DNA of 64,000 nucleotides from Ananas comosus (GCF_001540865.1 NC_033623.1:10338328-10402327), one strand, 5' to 3'; shown: positions 47,650-59,142, numbered from the stretch's first letter. The notes: a model not told the origin generated them from the letters alone. Program-made: numbers and translations.

Positions 47650-47985
47650 TTAAGCAAGTACTCAGACCATTTGTGTTTTATACATCTTGAAGTATATTTG
47701 CAAACTCATGATTTCAGATACTCCAAAGAAGTCAATAAACCTTAAAGTGCTTAGATACCAGGCCAAATACCTAAACAGTTTGTGCTACATATAGCTTGAA
47801 GCATCATTTGCAAAATCAAGATTCCGATGCTCCAAAGAGTCAACAAACTCTAAATTACTCATATACTCACCAAACACCTATACAATTTGCGTTTTATACA
47901 GCTCAAAATATCATTTGTCAAGTGATGATTCCAAATACTCCAAGAAGCCAAGGAACCATTGAACTACTATAGTGCTAATATACTT
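47650..47985. repeat. Three degenerate tandem units of about 110 bp
   Basis: Each unit runs through a TTTGTG/TTTGCG word, TACAT-or-TACAG-CTTGAAG/CTCAAAA, T-TATTTGCAAA/CATTTGTCAA, ATGATTTCAGATACTCCAAAGAAG-like text and AACC/AACT. The order is kept while the sequence has drifted, so the array is old. Confidence 0.65.
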
Positions 47986-48353
47986 GACTTCATACTTCAA
48001 TTCCAAGCAAAAAAAACTCTCCAAGTTTAGAATAAGGGAATTCCAATGAGGTTATGGACTATATCATCTATCCCAACAATTTCTTTATGATTGTACTGCA
48101 TATTCTAGTTGTTGCAATTAACCAAACAGAGCCTAAAATTCACAAAAATAGCATCAAAAGAAACACACAGGAGAGCCAATAAGAGAACTAGCAGGCTTTT
48201 TCTTAAATTTCGCAGCCTATCAAATAATATACAAGTACAGCGACCATTTATTATGTAAATAAAAACAGGATATGAATATGCAGAGGAAGAGGAGGAGGAG
48301 GAGCTAGGGTTTGTTCCCCGATCTCACCGATACAAACCCCAAAAAGGGCGATC

Positions 48354-48845
48354 TCAATTAGGGCCATCGGAGGAGGGCACGTACTCGAACTCGTCCTCCC
48401 GGAGGTGGGCGAAGAACTTGACGGGCCTATCCTGGCCGTCGATTCGGATCAGGAACTCGACCTTGAAGGGGAGATTGGCGCTGATGCGCTTCCCCTTCCA
48501 CACGCCGACGTACTGCTTGATCGTCCCCTCCATCCCGCCCAGATCCAGATCCGGCGCCTTCGCCACGTGGTACACCCTGAGCGGCGCCTTCACGCGGATC
48601 CTCCGCCCGATCTTCGCCGCCGCCGCCGCCTCCTCCTCCGCCACCGCCGCCGCCTCCGACGACGAGACGTCGCTGGTGACGGCGACCTGGCACGCTACGC
48701 GCCTTCGAGAAGCGGCGACGCGGGGGAAGGGAGGGATCGGAGGGCGCCGAAGAGGAGGGTAGCGGCAGAGGAGGACGGAGGAGGAAGCAAGCGCCGCCGC
48801 CGCGGCGGCAGCGGCGGCGGCGGCGGTGGTCGCCGGCGTAGGCAT
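48354..48845 (-). CDS. FTRA: Ferredoxin:thioredoxin reductase variable chain
   Basis: A single-exon gene of 163 codons. The variable chain is the heterodimer partner that stabilises the Fe-S catalytic chain of ferredoxin:thioredoxin reductase, the enzyme that passes photosynthetic electrons to thioredoxins in the chloroplast stroma. Residues 1 to about 80 are rich in Ala, Ser, Arg and Pro and lack acidic residues at first (MPTPATTAAAA, SSSVLLCRYPPL), as expected of a plastid transit peptide. The mature SH3-like domain follows: IGRRIRVKAPLRVYHVAKAP, GMEGTIKQYVGVWKGKRISA, NLPFKVEF and the terminal FFAHLREDEFEYV. The frame is intact. The coding region is very GC-rich with alanine repeats. Promoter lies in 48846-49220. 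Confidence 0.93.
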   Translation of the reverse strand: MPTPATTAAAAAAAAAAALASSSVLLCRYPPLRRPPIPPFPRVAASRRRVACQVAVTSDVSSSEAAAVAEEEAAAAAKIGRRIRVKAPLRVYHVAKAPDLDLGGMEGTIKQYVGVWKGKRISANLPFKVEFLIRIDGQDRPVKFFAHLREDEFEYVPSSDGPN

Positions 48846-49230
48846 TCTTATTCCGATGAATTTAATATGGTTTTTTTGGGAATTTTTTCTATTATTCTCG
48901 ATCCGTTTTCGCTATTTTTTTTATCAGCGTTGTTGGGGTTTGACGATGGATCGGTCGTTGGGATAGGGCGAAGAAGGGAGGGAAATAAAATAAGAAAAGC
49001 GCGTTTCTTCTATTTCGACTTTTTCATATATATATCTATCAGTTTGATAATAAATATTCCTAAGAATTTTTCCTTTTTCTTTTTAGAGTTGTTAATGAGA
49101 TTAAATAGGGCGAAATAATAAATGGGAGTGAGTGGTGAGAGAAGTGGATAAGGTGGGGAAGGGAAGAGAAAAGAACGAGAGGCGCATGTAATTCTGGCAC
49201 GAGGGGTGAGCACAGACAGAGAGAGAGGAA
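48846..49230 (-). promoter_or_regulatory. 5' flank of the FTR variable-chain gene
   Basis: Upstream sequence of the minus-strand gene. TATATATATG at about 49027-49037 could supply a TATA box, about 185 bp before the start codon. Open frames here are low in complexity and not supported. Confidence 0.35.
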
Positions 49231-49231
49231 A

Positions 49232-49372
49232 AGGATAAGGAGGGTCTCCAGGCTCACACTGCGTTTGCAAGAATCAGCCGAGATATTGCGTTTTGGAAGA
49301 AGCAGCGGTGGAAGATACTTTGATGGGGGATATGTTTACCGTGCTGGGCACTCCAACTGTCCAACAGCGACT
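49232..49372. repeat. Segment duplicated at 54443-54580, copy 1
   Basis: Shares GGCTCACACTGCGTTTGCAAG, GATATTGCGTTT-GGAA, GATACTTTGATGGGGGATAT and GTTTAC-GTGCT-GGCACTCCAAC with the later copy, in the same orientation and roughly 90% similar. Confidence 0.9.
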
Positions 49373-49403
49373 GAGAGGTATGTTGTGGGTTGGTATGATT
49401 ATA

Positions 49404-49754
49404 GGAAAATTTCAAAAAATCCTCGTGTGATTTCGTAGTTTCTCACTTCCCTTGTGGTTTAAAATGTATCAATTTGTCTTCCTGTGATTTCTTTTTTCTC
49501 TTTTTTTATCAATTTTATTATTTTTTTTTTCTTAAATCAGTGATAAAGTTAAAATTAAAAGGGTACTAAAGTGAATATTTGATAAATTTAGATGGGTATC
49601 TGAAGTTTTTTATATATAATTTAATAAAATATTAACGAAAAAGCTATCCAAAAGATAAAAATAAAACCACAGGAGGGCAATTTGATACATTTTAAACTAC
49701 AGGGGGGCAAAGTGAGAAACTACGAAACCACATAGGGGCTTTTGAAGTTTTTCC
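49404..49754. mobile_element. Mutator-type MITE, copy B
   Basis: 351 bp, alignable end to end with copy A at 42943-43297, including the internal ATCAGTGATAAAGTTAAAATTAAAA and GTGAATATTTGATAAAT blocks. The TIR left is GGAAAATTTCAAAAA. The flanks ATGATTATA and ATGATTTATA look like a 9-bp duplication with one later insertion. Confidence 0.9.
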
Positions 49755-49837
49755 ATGATTTATATGTGGCCTCGTGGTCTAAAATACATATCCATATAAT
49801 TAAAATATATATTATATATAATTATACATATATACAT

Positions 49838-50252
49838 ATATTTGAGTTTTTCGAGTTTAATTCGAACGAGTCCATTAATATTCAAGCTTTTAAGATTTGA
49901 AATTAATTTTGATTTTTTTTTTTATTTTCAAGCTCATTTAATTACGAGCCGAGGTTGGGCGAGCCGAATACTGAACCAAAAGCGGGCCGAACATGAGCCG
50001 GCTCACGCGTTTGCGAGCCCTAACAGCAACTGCCTGGGGATATTAGCTTGCCACTTTCTATTTTGCCTCGAGAGCTCGCATTGTTCAAATTATAACTTGA
50101 GCTATGGGTTGGATTTAAAAATTTAGACTCAAGAAGTTCCAGCTTATTTGGACACGCCCAACTGCCCAAGACTCCAAGCCCAGTCCGAGCCCAACATCAT
50201 TACCCAACTAATCATTTAGTTATATATATTTATCTGCATAAAGAATTAAGGC
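49838..50252. repeat. GAGC-rich repeat plus flank, duplicated unit 1
   Basis: Contains the GAGC-rich repeat (to about 50030) and then ATGGGTTGGATTTA, AAGTTCCA, CAGTCCGAG-CCAACATCATTACC and CATAAAGAATTAAGG. The same series recurs at 50847-51288, so about 1 kb was duplicated in tandem. Confidence 0.85.
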
Positions 50253-50846
50253 CAATTGCATAAAAAATCAGCTAGTTTTGGGTTTTTGCAAAAGTGGGTA
50301 ATATTTTTCGTTTTTACATATTCGGTCCGATTTTTCAACAAACTGATCGAAATACCCTTGTAACATTTTCTCTCTCCTTTTTCTTTTCTCTTGTTCTTTT
50401 TTTTTTTTTATTCTCAGAGAGCGGTGGAGGTAGAGACGGAAGCGAAGGTGGCCCGCTTTGGTTTAGTTCAGCACATCCTTACCCTCATTCACGCACTCCG
50501 TACCTTCCTCGCCTCGTTCCGGACGTCAAAGGCGAGTATCTGGCAGGGCGCAGGGTCATTGCGGATGACCTAGTGGAAGTTTCCGTTCACCAAGGCCCGT
50601 CCCGAAGGGCACTTGTTGATCTCCAAAGGCAGAGATAAAAAAAATAAATAAAAAATTTTTAAAATTTTGAAGAACATATTAAATATTATCTTAATAAAAA
50701 AAATATTTGAATCTTATTGGATACGCATGGTGTAATAATTCCAGAAAGTGCAAAATTGTCTGAAATATCCAAAAAAAAAAAAAAAAAAATGAAATACCAA
50801 TCTAGATATTCAAAACTTAATCTATATTAAATTATTTTAATAAACA
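50253..50846. mobile_element. Insertion between the duplicated units, with GC-rich block
   Basis: Sequence unique to the space between the two duplicated units. It opens with AATTGCATAAAAAATCAGCTAG and holds a GC-rich block at about 50418-50635, open in more than one frame but not recognised. The pattern (AT-rich ends, GC-rich core) resembles the TIR element at 24592-25471, but no matching right end was found. It may be a truncated gene-capturing element. Confidence 0.35.
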
Positions 50847-51288
50847 TATATACATATATTTGAGTTTTTCGAGTCTAATTCGAGCGAGTCCGATAATGTT
50901 CAAGATTGATTTGAAATTTATTTTATCTTATTTTATTTTCTGTTTAAGCTCATTTAATTACGAGCCGAGTTCGCAGCGAGCCGAATACTAAACCAAAAGC
51001 GGCCGAAACTCATCTTCTAGCACTAACAGCGAAATAATATTCAAAATAAAATAGTTTACACATACGGATGGAATTGGGACTGGGCCTAACAAAGATCCAG
51101 TCCGATAGGCCTTGTATGGGCCGGACTTTGGGTATTCGAATTTTTTACTTTAGCTATGGGTTGGATTTACAATTGAGACTCAAAAAGTTCCATGCCCAAG
51201 ACTTCAAGCTCAGTCCGAGTCCAACATCATTACCAACTAATCAGGCATTTAGTTATATATATTCATCCACATAAAGAATTAAGGATAT
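50847..51288. repeat. GAGC-rich repeat plus flank, duplicated unit 2
   Basis: Second unit of the roughly 1-kb tandem duplication; the order of words is the same as in unit 1. It differs by small indels. Confidence 0.85.
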
Positions 51289-51341
51289 AACATATAGTGT
51301 AAATTATTATTCTGTATGCCTTACTAATTAAAAATTTTTAA

Positions 51342-54300
51342 GGTATCGTTTGGTTCGGGGGTAAGCAAAAAATAGCTATTACAGGAATAGGTATAAAATG
51401 AGGTATAAACGGGGATTAGATCAATTTTGCGTTTTGGATGAAAATTGAGTTATTTCTGGAAATAAAAAAAATAGCGTTTGGTTAGGTAAGATGGAATAAG
51501 AATTAAAGTCGGTAGTTATAAATAAAAAAAAATGATATTATCCCTTTCTTTATATTAGAATTTAAATTTTTATATTTTATATTTGTATTTTGGAATTTAA
51601 AATATAAACTTTAAATTTCAAAATATGAAATTAAAATTTGAAATTTAAAATCTTAAATTTTAAATTCAAAATTTTAAATTTTAAATTTAAGATCAAATTT
51701 AAATTTGAAAAATATAAAATCAAATTTTAAATTAAAAATTAAAATATCAAATTTAAATTTAAATTTAAAATTTGAAATTAAAAATTATAAACTTTAATTT
51801 TGAGATTACAAATTATAAATTAAAAATTAAATTGTAAAATTTTAAAATAAGAACAGGGGTAGGAACAATTAACAAAAAAAATTTATTATAAAATTTGTTA
51901 TAATATTTAAATATAAATAATATGTATTAATATAGTACAATTAATAATTTTATAATAAAAATAATGTATTATAATATATAACATATTATATGTAGTGTCC
52001 TTGGAGTACAGTATTTGAGACTTGTCGACACGTCGGGAGAGTGTCGGGACAAATCCCAGTTGCGTTAGCGCGAAATAGACGCAAAACGGACTCAGTGGGA
52101 CGCAAGAGCAGGAAGTAGCATTGGAATCTGTAAATGGCAGATTTTTCAGCACTTAGTACCGGTACAAAGGGGTGTACCGGTACCCTATATGTTTTCCTGC
52201 GCAGACTGCTCTCGGGTTGCCTATTATGCTGCGTGGTATCGGTACAACATTGATGTTGTATCGGTACACCAGGGTAGGTGAGGGGTGTTTTGGTCTTTTG
52301 GCTCCTCGTTGTTGTCACCCTCACCTACTCCCTCTATATACGTGTAGGGAAGTTGAGAAGCAGAATTTTGCTGGTTTTCTTCTCCTACTTCACAGTGAAG
52401 CTGGGTTTTTCACCTTGGTCCATTCAACTCTCCAATTTACACTACTTCAACCTTGAGATACAGATTTCCAGCAGCGACCTTCGGCATTTCGGCTCGTGTG
52501 CGACGTAGGAAGGTTGGATTGCGGTGAAACTTGGTTTGTTGGATTTTAGACTTCAAGAGAAATCCATACAGCTCAATTTTACTAATTTTGGTTGAGCTTA
52601 GCTTGATCAATTCCTCATTTTACTTTGCTGCTGGCAGCATTGAGCTGAACATGAGATTTTTTGGATTTTCTTTATGCTAGCTTTGGAGGAATTGGAATTT
52701 TGAACCAGAGATGCATACTCCAGCTTAGGTTACTAGTTTTGGGACCTACCTTCATCGGATTTGAGTACTAGAAGGTAATTTTGACATTGAGGTTGGGATT
52801 AAATTAGCTTAAGAGCTGAAATTGTTGATGTATTGATAGTTTTTGGTGAATTTGTATGTGTAGACCATTGTGTAGTGTGGTTGCTGGTTTGGAGTGACTT
52901 CGGCTGGTCTTGGCAAGGATTCCGGCGACTTCTCACTCCCGTGGATTTAGCGCTTAAGGTGGGTTAATCATTGGTTTACCTTCTAAGTGTATATATAGTC
53001 GACATGTATTCATTGCATTGTTTTGCATATTGTAATTGCTCGATTCATTGATTTGGTACGATTAAAAATTTGAATTGGAGCCTAGTATTTAACTATATAT
53101 TTGTACATGTTGGACTTGGATATGATTTAGGAAAAAACCCGCGATTCTACCCTATCACATGCTTTAACTATCTGATTTAGCTCTAGGAGCCGTGGTTCGT
53201 TTATATCACCGCAGTATCAGAGCGGTGGATACCTAGGGTAGTTTAGAATGCATTTACGCTCGTGCTGAGATGCTGAGCTTATTTTTACAGCAGTGTCTAG
53301 GCTGTTTCGGATTGTCGTGCCGTTGGAGTTGACGGTGGACCCAGATTGCCACTTTTGCATCAGATTGTGCCGAGGGCACATGAGTTGAATTGTTAAACCC
53401 TGTTCACATGACTTTTGCCTGTAAGAGCCTGATTGAGTTCGATAGAGATACGCTTGCATACTCAGTTGGGTAGCGCCCACGAGTGCCACTCCGGAGTCGG
53501 GCTTTGTGCGTTTGCGTTGGTGTCGTTTTGTCCTGATTGGACTTGCTCTCCACTGATGACCTGGTTTGGTGTCAAACTGTGTAGCTTCGACAGGCGGGAC
53601 GGGTGTGTTCACAGTCCCTAGTGAGATTGGGTCAGGCCTTACTATTTTCTACAGATTGTTGGTGTTAGACCGAGATAGTATAGGTGCATATAGCTGTAGA
53701 CGTATTTCAGCTTTCTTTCTATACTTGTTTACATCTGTAGACTTAGTGGGTGAGCCGTTGAGGTCGATAGCGGTACCCACTGAGAACTACTTCTTTTTGC
53801 AGTAGTTCTCACGTCCAGTTGTTGGAATATTTTGCAGAGCCTTCTTCTTCGGCTGTTGCTGCTGCTGATTCAAACCATGGAAAGGGAGTCGCGAGTTAGA
53901 TCCCCTCCTAGTTGCTGCTAAGCTAGAATATACCAGCTACAGGTAGTGGTAGTTTTTGAGTTCATATACATACTGTCTTGTATCTCGCTGGAGCGAGCTT
54001 TTTGTACACCTGGATTCGATGTATGTATAGTGAACTTTTATTTTTTTTATATTTTTTTATTTATTCTAGCAGCTCTTTACTACTGGCTGTAGTATTGAAT
54101 GATTATAGGTACAGCTATCGCTTCGTATACAGAGAAAATTCCTTTGTATACGGCGGATTTGTCTGCGTGTCCAGAAAAACGAGTAATCCGGGGCGTGACA
54201 TTATATTTATATAATTTATTTTTAATTCAATTTATAATTTTAATTAGGTTTGAAAATAAGCATTAGAATAGCACTATTCCACTAAAATGGTGAAATAGTA

Positions 54301-54439
54301 AATCTCAAGCTATTCTGGGATAACCGGAAATAGCAATATTTGACCGGGATAAAATATTTCGGTAAAAAATCATCTCGTTTGGCGGACTATCAGGAGTAAC
54401 TTTCATTATCCCTACTTATCTCTCGAACCAAACGGGGCC
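51342..54439. mobile_element. Harbinger-like non-autonomous element, split by a solo LTR
   Basis: The left end GGTATCGTTTGGTTCGG and the right end CGAACCAAACGGGGCC are inverted. TAA flanks both sides (51339-51341, 54440-54442), the PIF/Harbinger 3-bp target. Without the nested LTR the element is about 880 bp, and its AT-rich core (51541-51900) is AAATTTAAA-like. The left 17 bases equal those of the element at 61568, which carries a transposase relic. Confidence 0.8.
51991..54200 (-). mobile_element. Solo LTR of a Ty3/gypsy element, 2,210 bp, TSD TTATA
   Basis: Starts TGTAGTGTCC and ends GGGCGTGACA on plus; on minus it begins TGTCACGCCCCGG, a start typical of plant Del/Tekay-type gypsy LTRs. 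TTATA duplicates the target exactly (51986-51990, 54201-54205). No internal domains remain. Orientation is inferred from the TGTCACGCC end. It inserted into the Harbinger-like element, so it is the younger of the two. Confidence 0.85.
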
Positions 54440-54442
54440 TAA

Positions 54443-54580
54443 AGAATGAGGAGGGTATCCGGGCTCACACTGCGTTTGCAAGACTCAGCCCAGATATTGC
54501 GTTTGGAAAAAGCCGCGGTGGGAGATACTTTGATGGGGGATATGTTTACTGTGCTAGGCACTCCAACAGCGACTGACGGG
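54443..54580. repeat. Segment duplicated from 49232-49372, copy 2
   Basis: Begins right after the TAA target of the Harbinger-like element and matches copy 1. Copy 2 lacks about 8 bases (CTGTCCAA region) present in copy 1. Confidence 0.9.
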
Positions 54581-54589
54581 TGGAAACGA

Positions 54590-54735
54590 GCTGAGCTCTA
54601 GTGAGCTAAATTTTGGCCGAAGGTTGGCTTAAAATTAATTTCAAATCTAAAGTTAAATTAAAATTTGACTTGAAATTAATTCGAGCTTACCTAGATGGAG
54701 CCTAATTTCGAATTGAACGAGCTCTAGTCCTAAAC
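54590..54735. repeat. Degenerate GAGC-rich repeat
   Basis: GAGCTGAGCTC, GAAATTAATTCGAGCTTACC and GAACGAGCTCTAG words resemble the other GAGC-rich copies but in a more decayed form. Confidence 0.5.
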
Positions 54736-54969
54736 AGAACGCTAGAAATTCCTTCACATCATGCAATCTACAAAATTTATTTTTTACACGATATTGTTCA
54801 GAACTTGACATAAAAATATGTATACTGTTAAGAAAAAAAATTATCTCTAATCTTATAACTAATGTTCATTTTTATTTGTGGGTTGATGTGATTATGTAAG
54901 ATATATAACGGCCTGGTTGTCTAAAATATAAATCAATACAATTAAATTATTAATATATATAATTAAAAT

Positions 54970-56640
54970 ATAAGGTTAAATGCATATAGATCTTTACAAA
55001 GATAGTAAATTGCAAATATATCTGTAGTACACTGAACTTTAGCAAATTGCGAGGCTCTAGTGTTAGAATAGTAATTTGAACTATTCTAGATCTTGTAAGG
55101 GATTGTCGAGGGTTTATCGGCATGTAACTTGAGTGTTGTAAGTGGCCGGAAGAGTGATAACTCTAAAAACTTCGAAATCTTGGTTTTGGCATTGAGTACC
55201 GGTACCCCCAAGCCCGAGTACCGATACCCAATACATCAGATTGAGTTGGTAAGGGGTGTTATGGTAATTTCCTAGCAAGGGTTATCCTTCTAAGTCTCAG
55301 CACGACCCTAGCTGTTGTTCTTAGGTCCAGAAGCTTGGAGAAATAGGGTAAACTCTGTCCCTTTCTCTCTCTAAATTCTAGGGCTATTTGAAGTAGAAAA
55401 TTGAGAATTTGAGCTCTTTTTCTTTCCTTCTCTTGATGCTAGCTGGTTTGGAAGCTGTGGAGCAGCTTTAGAAGGGTGGAAAGAAGAGTTTGGCAGTGGT
55501 TCTTCAACCCTAACTCAGGGAATATCTGAGTTGAAGCTTTGGACAGGTATACTACCTAACATCTCTCTAGTTTGAGGTATTAGTAGTAGTATTGGTGGAG
55601 TTCTTTGTGTTAGCTCACAGCAGGTTTGTGAAACCCTTTTGGCCGAGTTTTGGTCATCCTTATAGGTTGGATTTGGTGTGCTCCAACCTAAGTTGAAGTG
55701 GAGATTTAGTCTTGATTCTATCCTAGGTGAGATTCTTGCCTAAACTGGGTTAACTTGTGAAGTTCTTATGTAAAGGCTTGGTTAAGCTCCTATCTAATTT
55801 AGAATAGTTGTTAGGGTGCGTAGAGGCTAGAGAGCACCTTCGCTCGCGAGATCGACAAGAGTCGACAGCGATTTGATGGGTTTGACCTTACCAAAATGGA
55901 TGAATTCTCCCTATGTCCTCTTTGATATCATGACATTGGAATTCTTGCATATTCATGTGAATATATGTTTGAATGTCTTGGTGCATGCATAACATGCATA
56001 TTATGTCGGATTAAAGGAAACCTCTATGTAGCGGAGAAAGAATTATGAAATTTGTTTAGCATGCATAGATCGCTTGCTTGTTTAGCATGCATTATATGAT
56101 AGTAGCATACTTGTGTAGACAAGTTAAATATTGCATCATTTAATAGTGAATGGATGTAAAGTTATGAAGATGATACCTAGTTTGGATGAACAACTAAGTA
56201 AATGAGATAATATTGTTCTTAACCTTTGAGTTAAATTATGTAATTTCATGTTGTAGACATGACGACAGGACTTCGGTGCATATTATATTTAACGAGGTTA
56301 TACTCCTATATTATGGAATGAATGGTTTAGAGATCATGTGCATGATACCTTACATGAATTTTGTATGTATGGCTAAGTTGGTTATGGTATTCACATGATA
56401 GAGTTAACATGAACTTTATGCTATTGAATATGACCTAATTAAATAACTAGAATTGAACATGATGTTATAGATTATGACCTATGGGTCGTGAGATGATATA
56501 CTTGTGCAGTCAAGTAGAGGTAATTGCATAATACTTGTTTACTCTCTATGGGTCGTGAGATGATATACTTGTGTAGTCAAGTAGAGGTAATTGCATAATA
56601 CTTATTTACTCCCGAAAATCCAAACCATAGACACATTAAA
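54970..56640. repeat. Probable truncated gypsy LTR or leader, Del-like
   Basis: The order of elements resembles the solo LTR at 51991-54200: a GAGTACCGGTACCC segment (55193), GGTAAGGGGTGTTATGGTAA (55249), then TTGAG-rich leader text and a GTCGACA word (55862-55874). No LTR ends or target duplication were found. No coding domain is visible. Confidence 0.4.
56479..56612. repeat. 67-bp tandem duplication
   Basis: CTATGGGTCGTGAGATGATA, TACTTGTG-AGTCAAGTAGAGG and TAATTGCATAATACTT occur twice (starts 56479 and 56546) with two or three differences. Confidence 0.93.
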
Positions 56641-56645
56641 CGTAA

Positions 56646-56750
56646 ATATCACGGGCGCGTCTGAGGCGCACGCCTCACTCCTTGAGGCGCCGAGACTCGC
56701 GCCTTGCGCCTAGGCGCTGAGGCGCGCGCCTCTGAGGTCCGACTTTTCAA
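56646..56750. repeat. GGCGC-rich low-complexity block
   Basis: Repeated AGGCGCGCGCC, GAGGCGC and CGCCT words within AT-rich surroundings. No frame. Confidence 0.6.
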
Positions 56751-57545
56751 ACATTTTAGAGAATAGTCTCAATAGCCAATATAAGGCATGAAGAGCAAGA
56801 GGAGTTGCATTCGAAACTTTAGCAGATGAACTTGCATCAAAGGCAATTGATTGTGATATCATTATTTAGATAAGAAATGTGCGCAACAAAATACCTCAAA
56901 TATGGGAGAGAACGAAAGCAGAAGAGCACTTAGATGTGGAATCATTAACAAGAATAAGATTACATTTCTCTAGATAAGAGAGTGAGTTAAGATCTCTCTA
57001 GTTTTGTGGTCATCCTGAACTTTTTCTTTTTTAGCTGCTCCAACTTTCATAAAGAATGACTTGCAAATTCTAAGCCTAGAAGAACTCTGACAGTTTTTTT
57101 AAAGCATATAAAAAATATATTTTCCTTCATCTTTTATGGTACTCCTCACACATTTATGCTCAAGTTACGAGTCTAACTTTACAAAAAGAAGCTGAAATTT
57201 TATTCAAGACAATTATTAGTGATAAACCCGAATATGATAAGAAGAGAGCATAATTTGATTTTATGTGAAAGTCGAATTTAGTTAGATGATGTGTGTGTGT
57301 GTGTAAAAAAAGCCTAACGATCTAACATGAAATAATTGATTGAAGAAAGTTTCTAAATCTGAACAATATCTATAAACCCAATGATAATATTTTAAGTATT
57401 TCATGCTCATCACTGGAATAATCATTTGGCAACTAAAAGATCACTTGTAGAATTATACTTTGTATGAATGGAAGGAAGGCAATCCTGACCCAACAAAAAA
57501 GACAAAATTCTCTTCATTTCTTATACAAGATTAGGGGATAGAATA

Positions 57546-57613
57546 GTGCACTAGGAAATATTGGGCATGAATACATAAAGTGCACTAGGAAATATTGGGC
57601 ATGAATACATAAA
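57546..57613. repeat. Perfect 34-bp tandem duplication
   Basis: The unit GTGCACTAGGAAATATTGGG through CATGAATACATAAA occurs twice (57546 and 57580) without visible difference. Confidence 0.95.
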
Positions 57614-58666
57614 GGTGCATAAACATTCAACACTAAAGAGATTATATAATCAGTCTGTGATGTTCGTTTTCCAAATATACTGCCATAAGAATAGAAGTAC
57701 TTACATGTTGCTGGCTACCATTAGCATGGAAATAATGAACATTGCGGAAAATAGAAGTCCAAAGAGTTTATGGGCAAATGATGCAATAAGTATTCTTCCA
57801 CAAACCTGATGAAAGATATTAGGAGAAACAAAGTCTGAGAATATTATCTCATAAATTTTCTCACGATGGTCCTGCATATTAAAAATAAAATTCACAATCA
57901 AAAATCATAAAAATCCATGCATGATGCAATCAAGCTTGTTTGTACTTGAACTATTCAAAAGAAATGCTGATTAATGGACTCTTTTATCAAAAATAGGAGG
58001 TCTGGGATTTCATCTGAAGATACCATGTAAACTTGGAATAGTGCCTTTCAATTTTTTGGTCTCAACTGAAACAGACAGACGTAGAGAACAATATTATCAC
58101 AAAGATAGGTTCAATATACATTGAAAGCCTAGATTTTGTATTGTTAGGAATTGGGTTTGTTCACTTTCTTGGCATTACACATAAACATACGAAATAGACC
58201 TTACTCGTGGAATGACCTTTGGAAAATATGTTAGATCTTCCATCTTATCAGGGTTAAATGCCTGAATGAAGCGCTAAAATGCCTTTACAAAGTTCCTATT
58301 AACTTTTATCCTAGTAATCATTTCTTAGTTTGCCCATGAATTGTAAACAATAGATGATCATACTAGTGTATGTAATCCAAGTATTCTAGTCTCCATACTT
58401 TATTCTTTGAATAACCAGATAATGAAAGAAACTTGTGCCTTGGAAGGTAAGAGAACTCATTTCACACATGTCACATAGATCTAATGTACCAGTACAGAAA
58501 AATCAGGTCAGATGCTTGTTTCCACAATAGCTGCTCAAGGCTCTAATAAAGAAAGTCTTATTAGTCACCATTGATGGTACTTATTGAGTACATTTTCATG
58601 TCAATAACAAAGGCAATGAAAACAGAAAACTCCAGCAGTTAACAAAATTTCCATGTATTATATTGA

Positions 58667-59142
58667 AAATACCCCTCTTAGAAGGCTAATATTGAAAATA
58701 CCCTTTCTACGTTTCAACCTATTTCTAATATACCCCTAGAGTTAAAATAAGTTAATGAACTCTGTTATCTCTTTAAAATTATAATTTTTTTCTTTCAAAT
58801 ATACCCTTCCACTATCACTGACTTTCTTATTTGCCCTTAAAGTCAGGGGCACAAAAAATGTTTTGACTTTTGGTCTTTTCCAATATACCCCTCTACCGTC
58901 ACCAACATTTCTTATTTGCCCGTAAGTTAAGGATAAAATTGGCATTTTAATTTTTTTTAACTGTGGTAAATGTTTAACTCACGTTTAACCCAAGTTAACT
59001 TAACAAGAGATAACTGCGGGGGTATTTTACAATAACGGTGGAACATATGAGGGGTATTTTAGAAAGAAAAAAAATGTAGGGGTAAATCGGATATTTTCAA
59101 ACGTACGAGGGGTACATAGGCAATTATCCCTATAATAAATTA
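58667..59142. repeat. Probable TIR element with ATACCCC ends
   Basis: The left half has repeated ATACCCCT and TACCCTTT words; the right half has GGGGTATTTTA, AGGGGTATTTTAG and GGGGTACATAGG in inverted sense. The central part is GTTAACTT-like. Boundaries and target duplication are uncertain. Confidence 0.45.

Larger units (their letters stand above)
43307..48353. other. 5-kb AT-rich spacer without recognised gene
   Basis: No open frame above about 70 codons and no recognisable exon on either strand. Holds several diverged tandem duplications (listed). The last 100 bp up to 48353 would be the 3' UTR of the FTR variable-chain gene, with an A/G-rich run. An unrecognised non-coding transcript is possible. 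Confidence 0.5.

Noticed and set aside
48405..49118. 237-codon plus-strand frame
   Set aside because: Antisense of the FTR variable-chain gene; arginine-rich shadow composition.
50294..50638. 114-codon frame in the GC-rich block
   Set aside because: Open in more than one frame, no start context or domain, inside a likely transposon insertion.
56790..57010. Plus-strand peptide-like stretch (FETLADELASKAIDCDIII)
   Set aside because: Interrupted by two stops within 220 bp and without a recognisable family; not listed as a gene.
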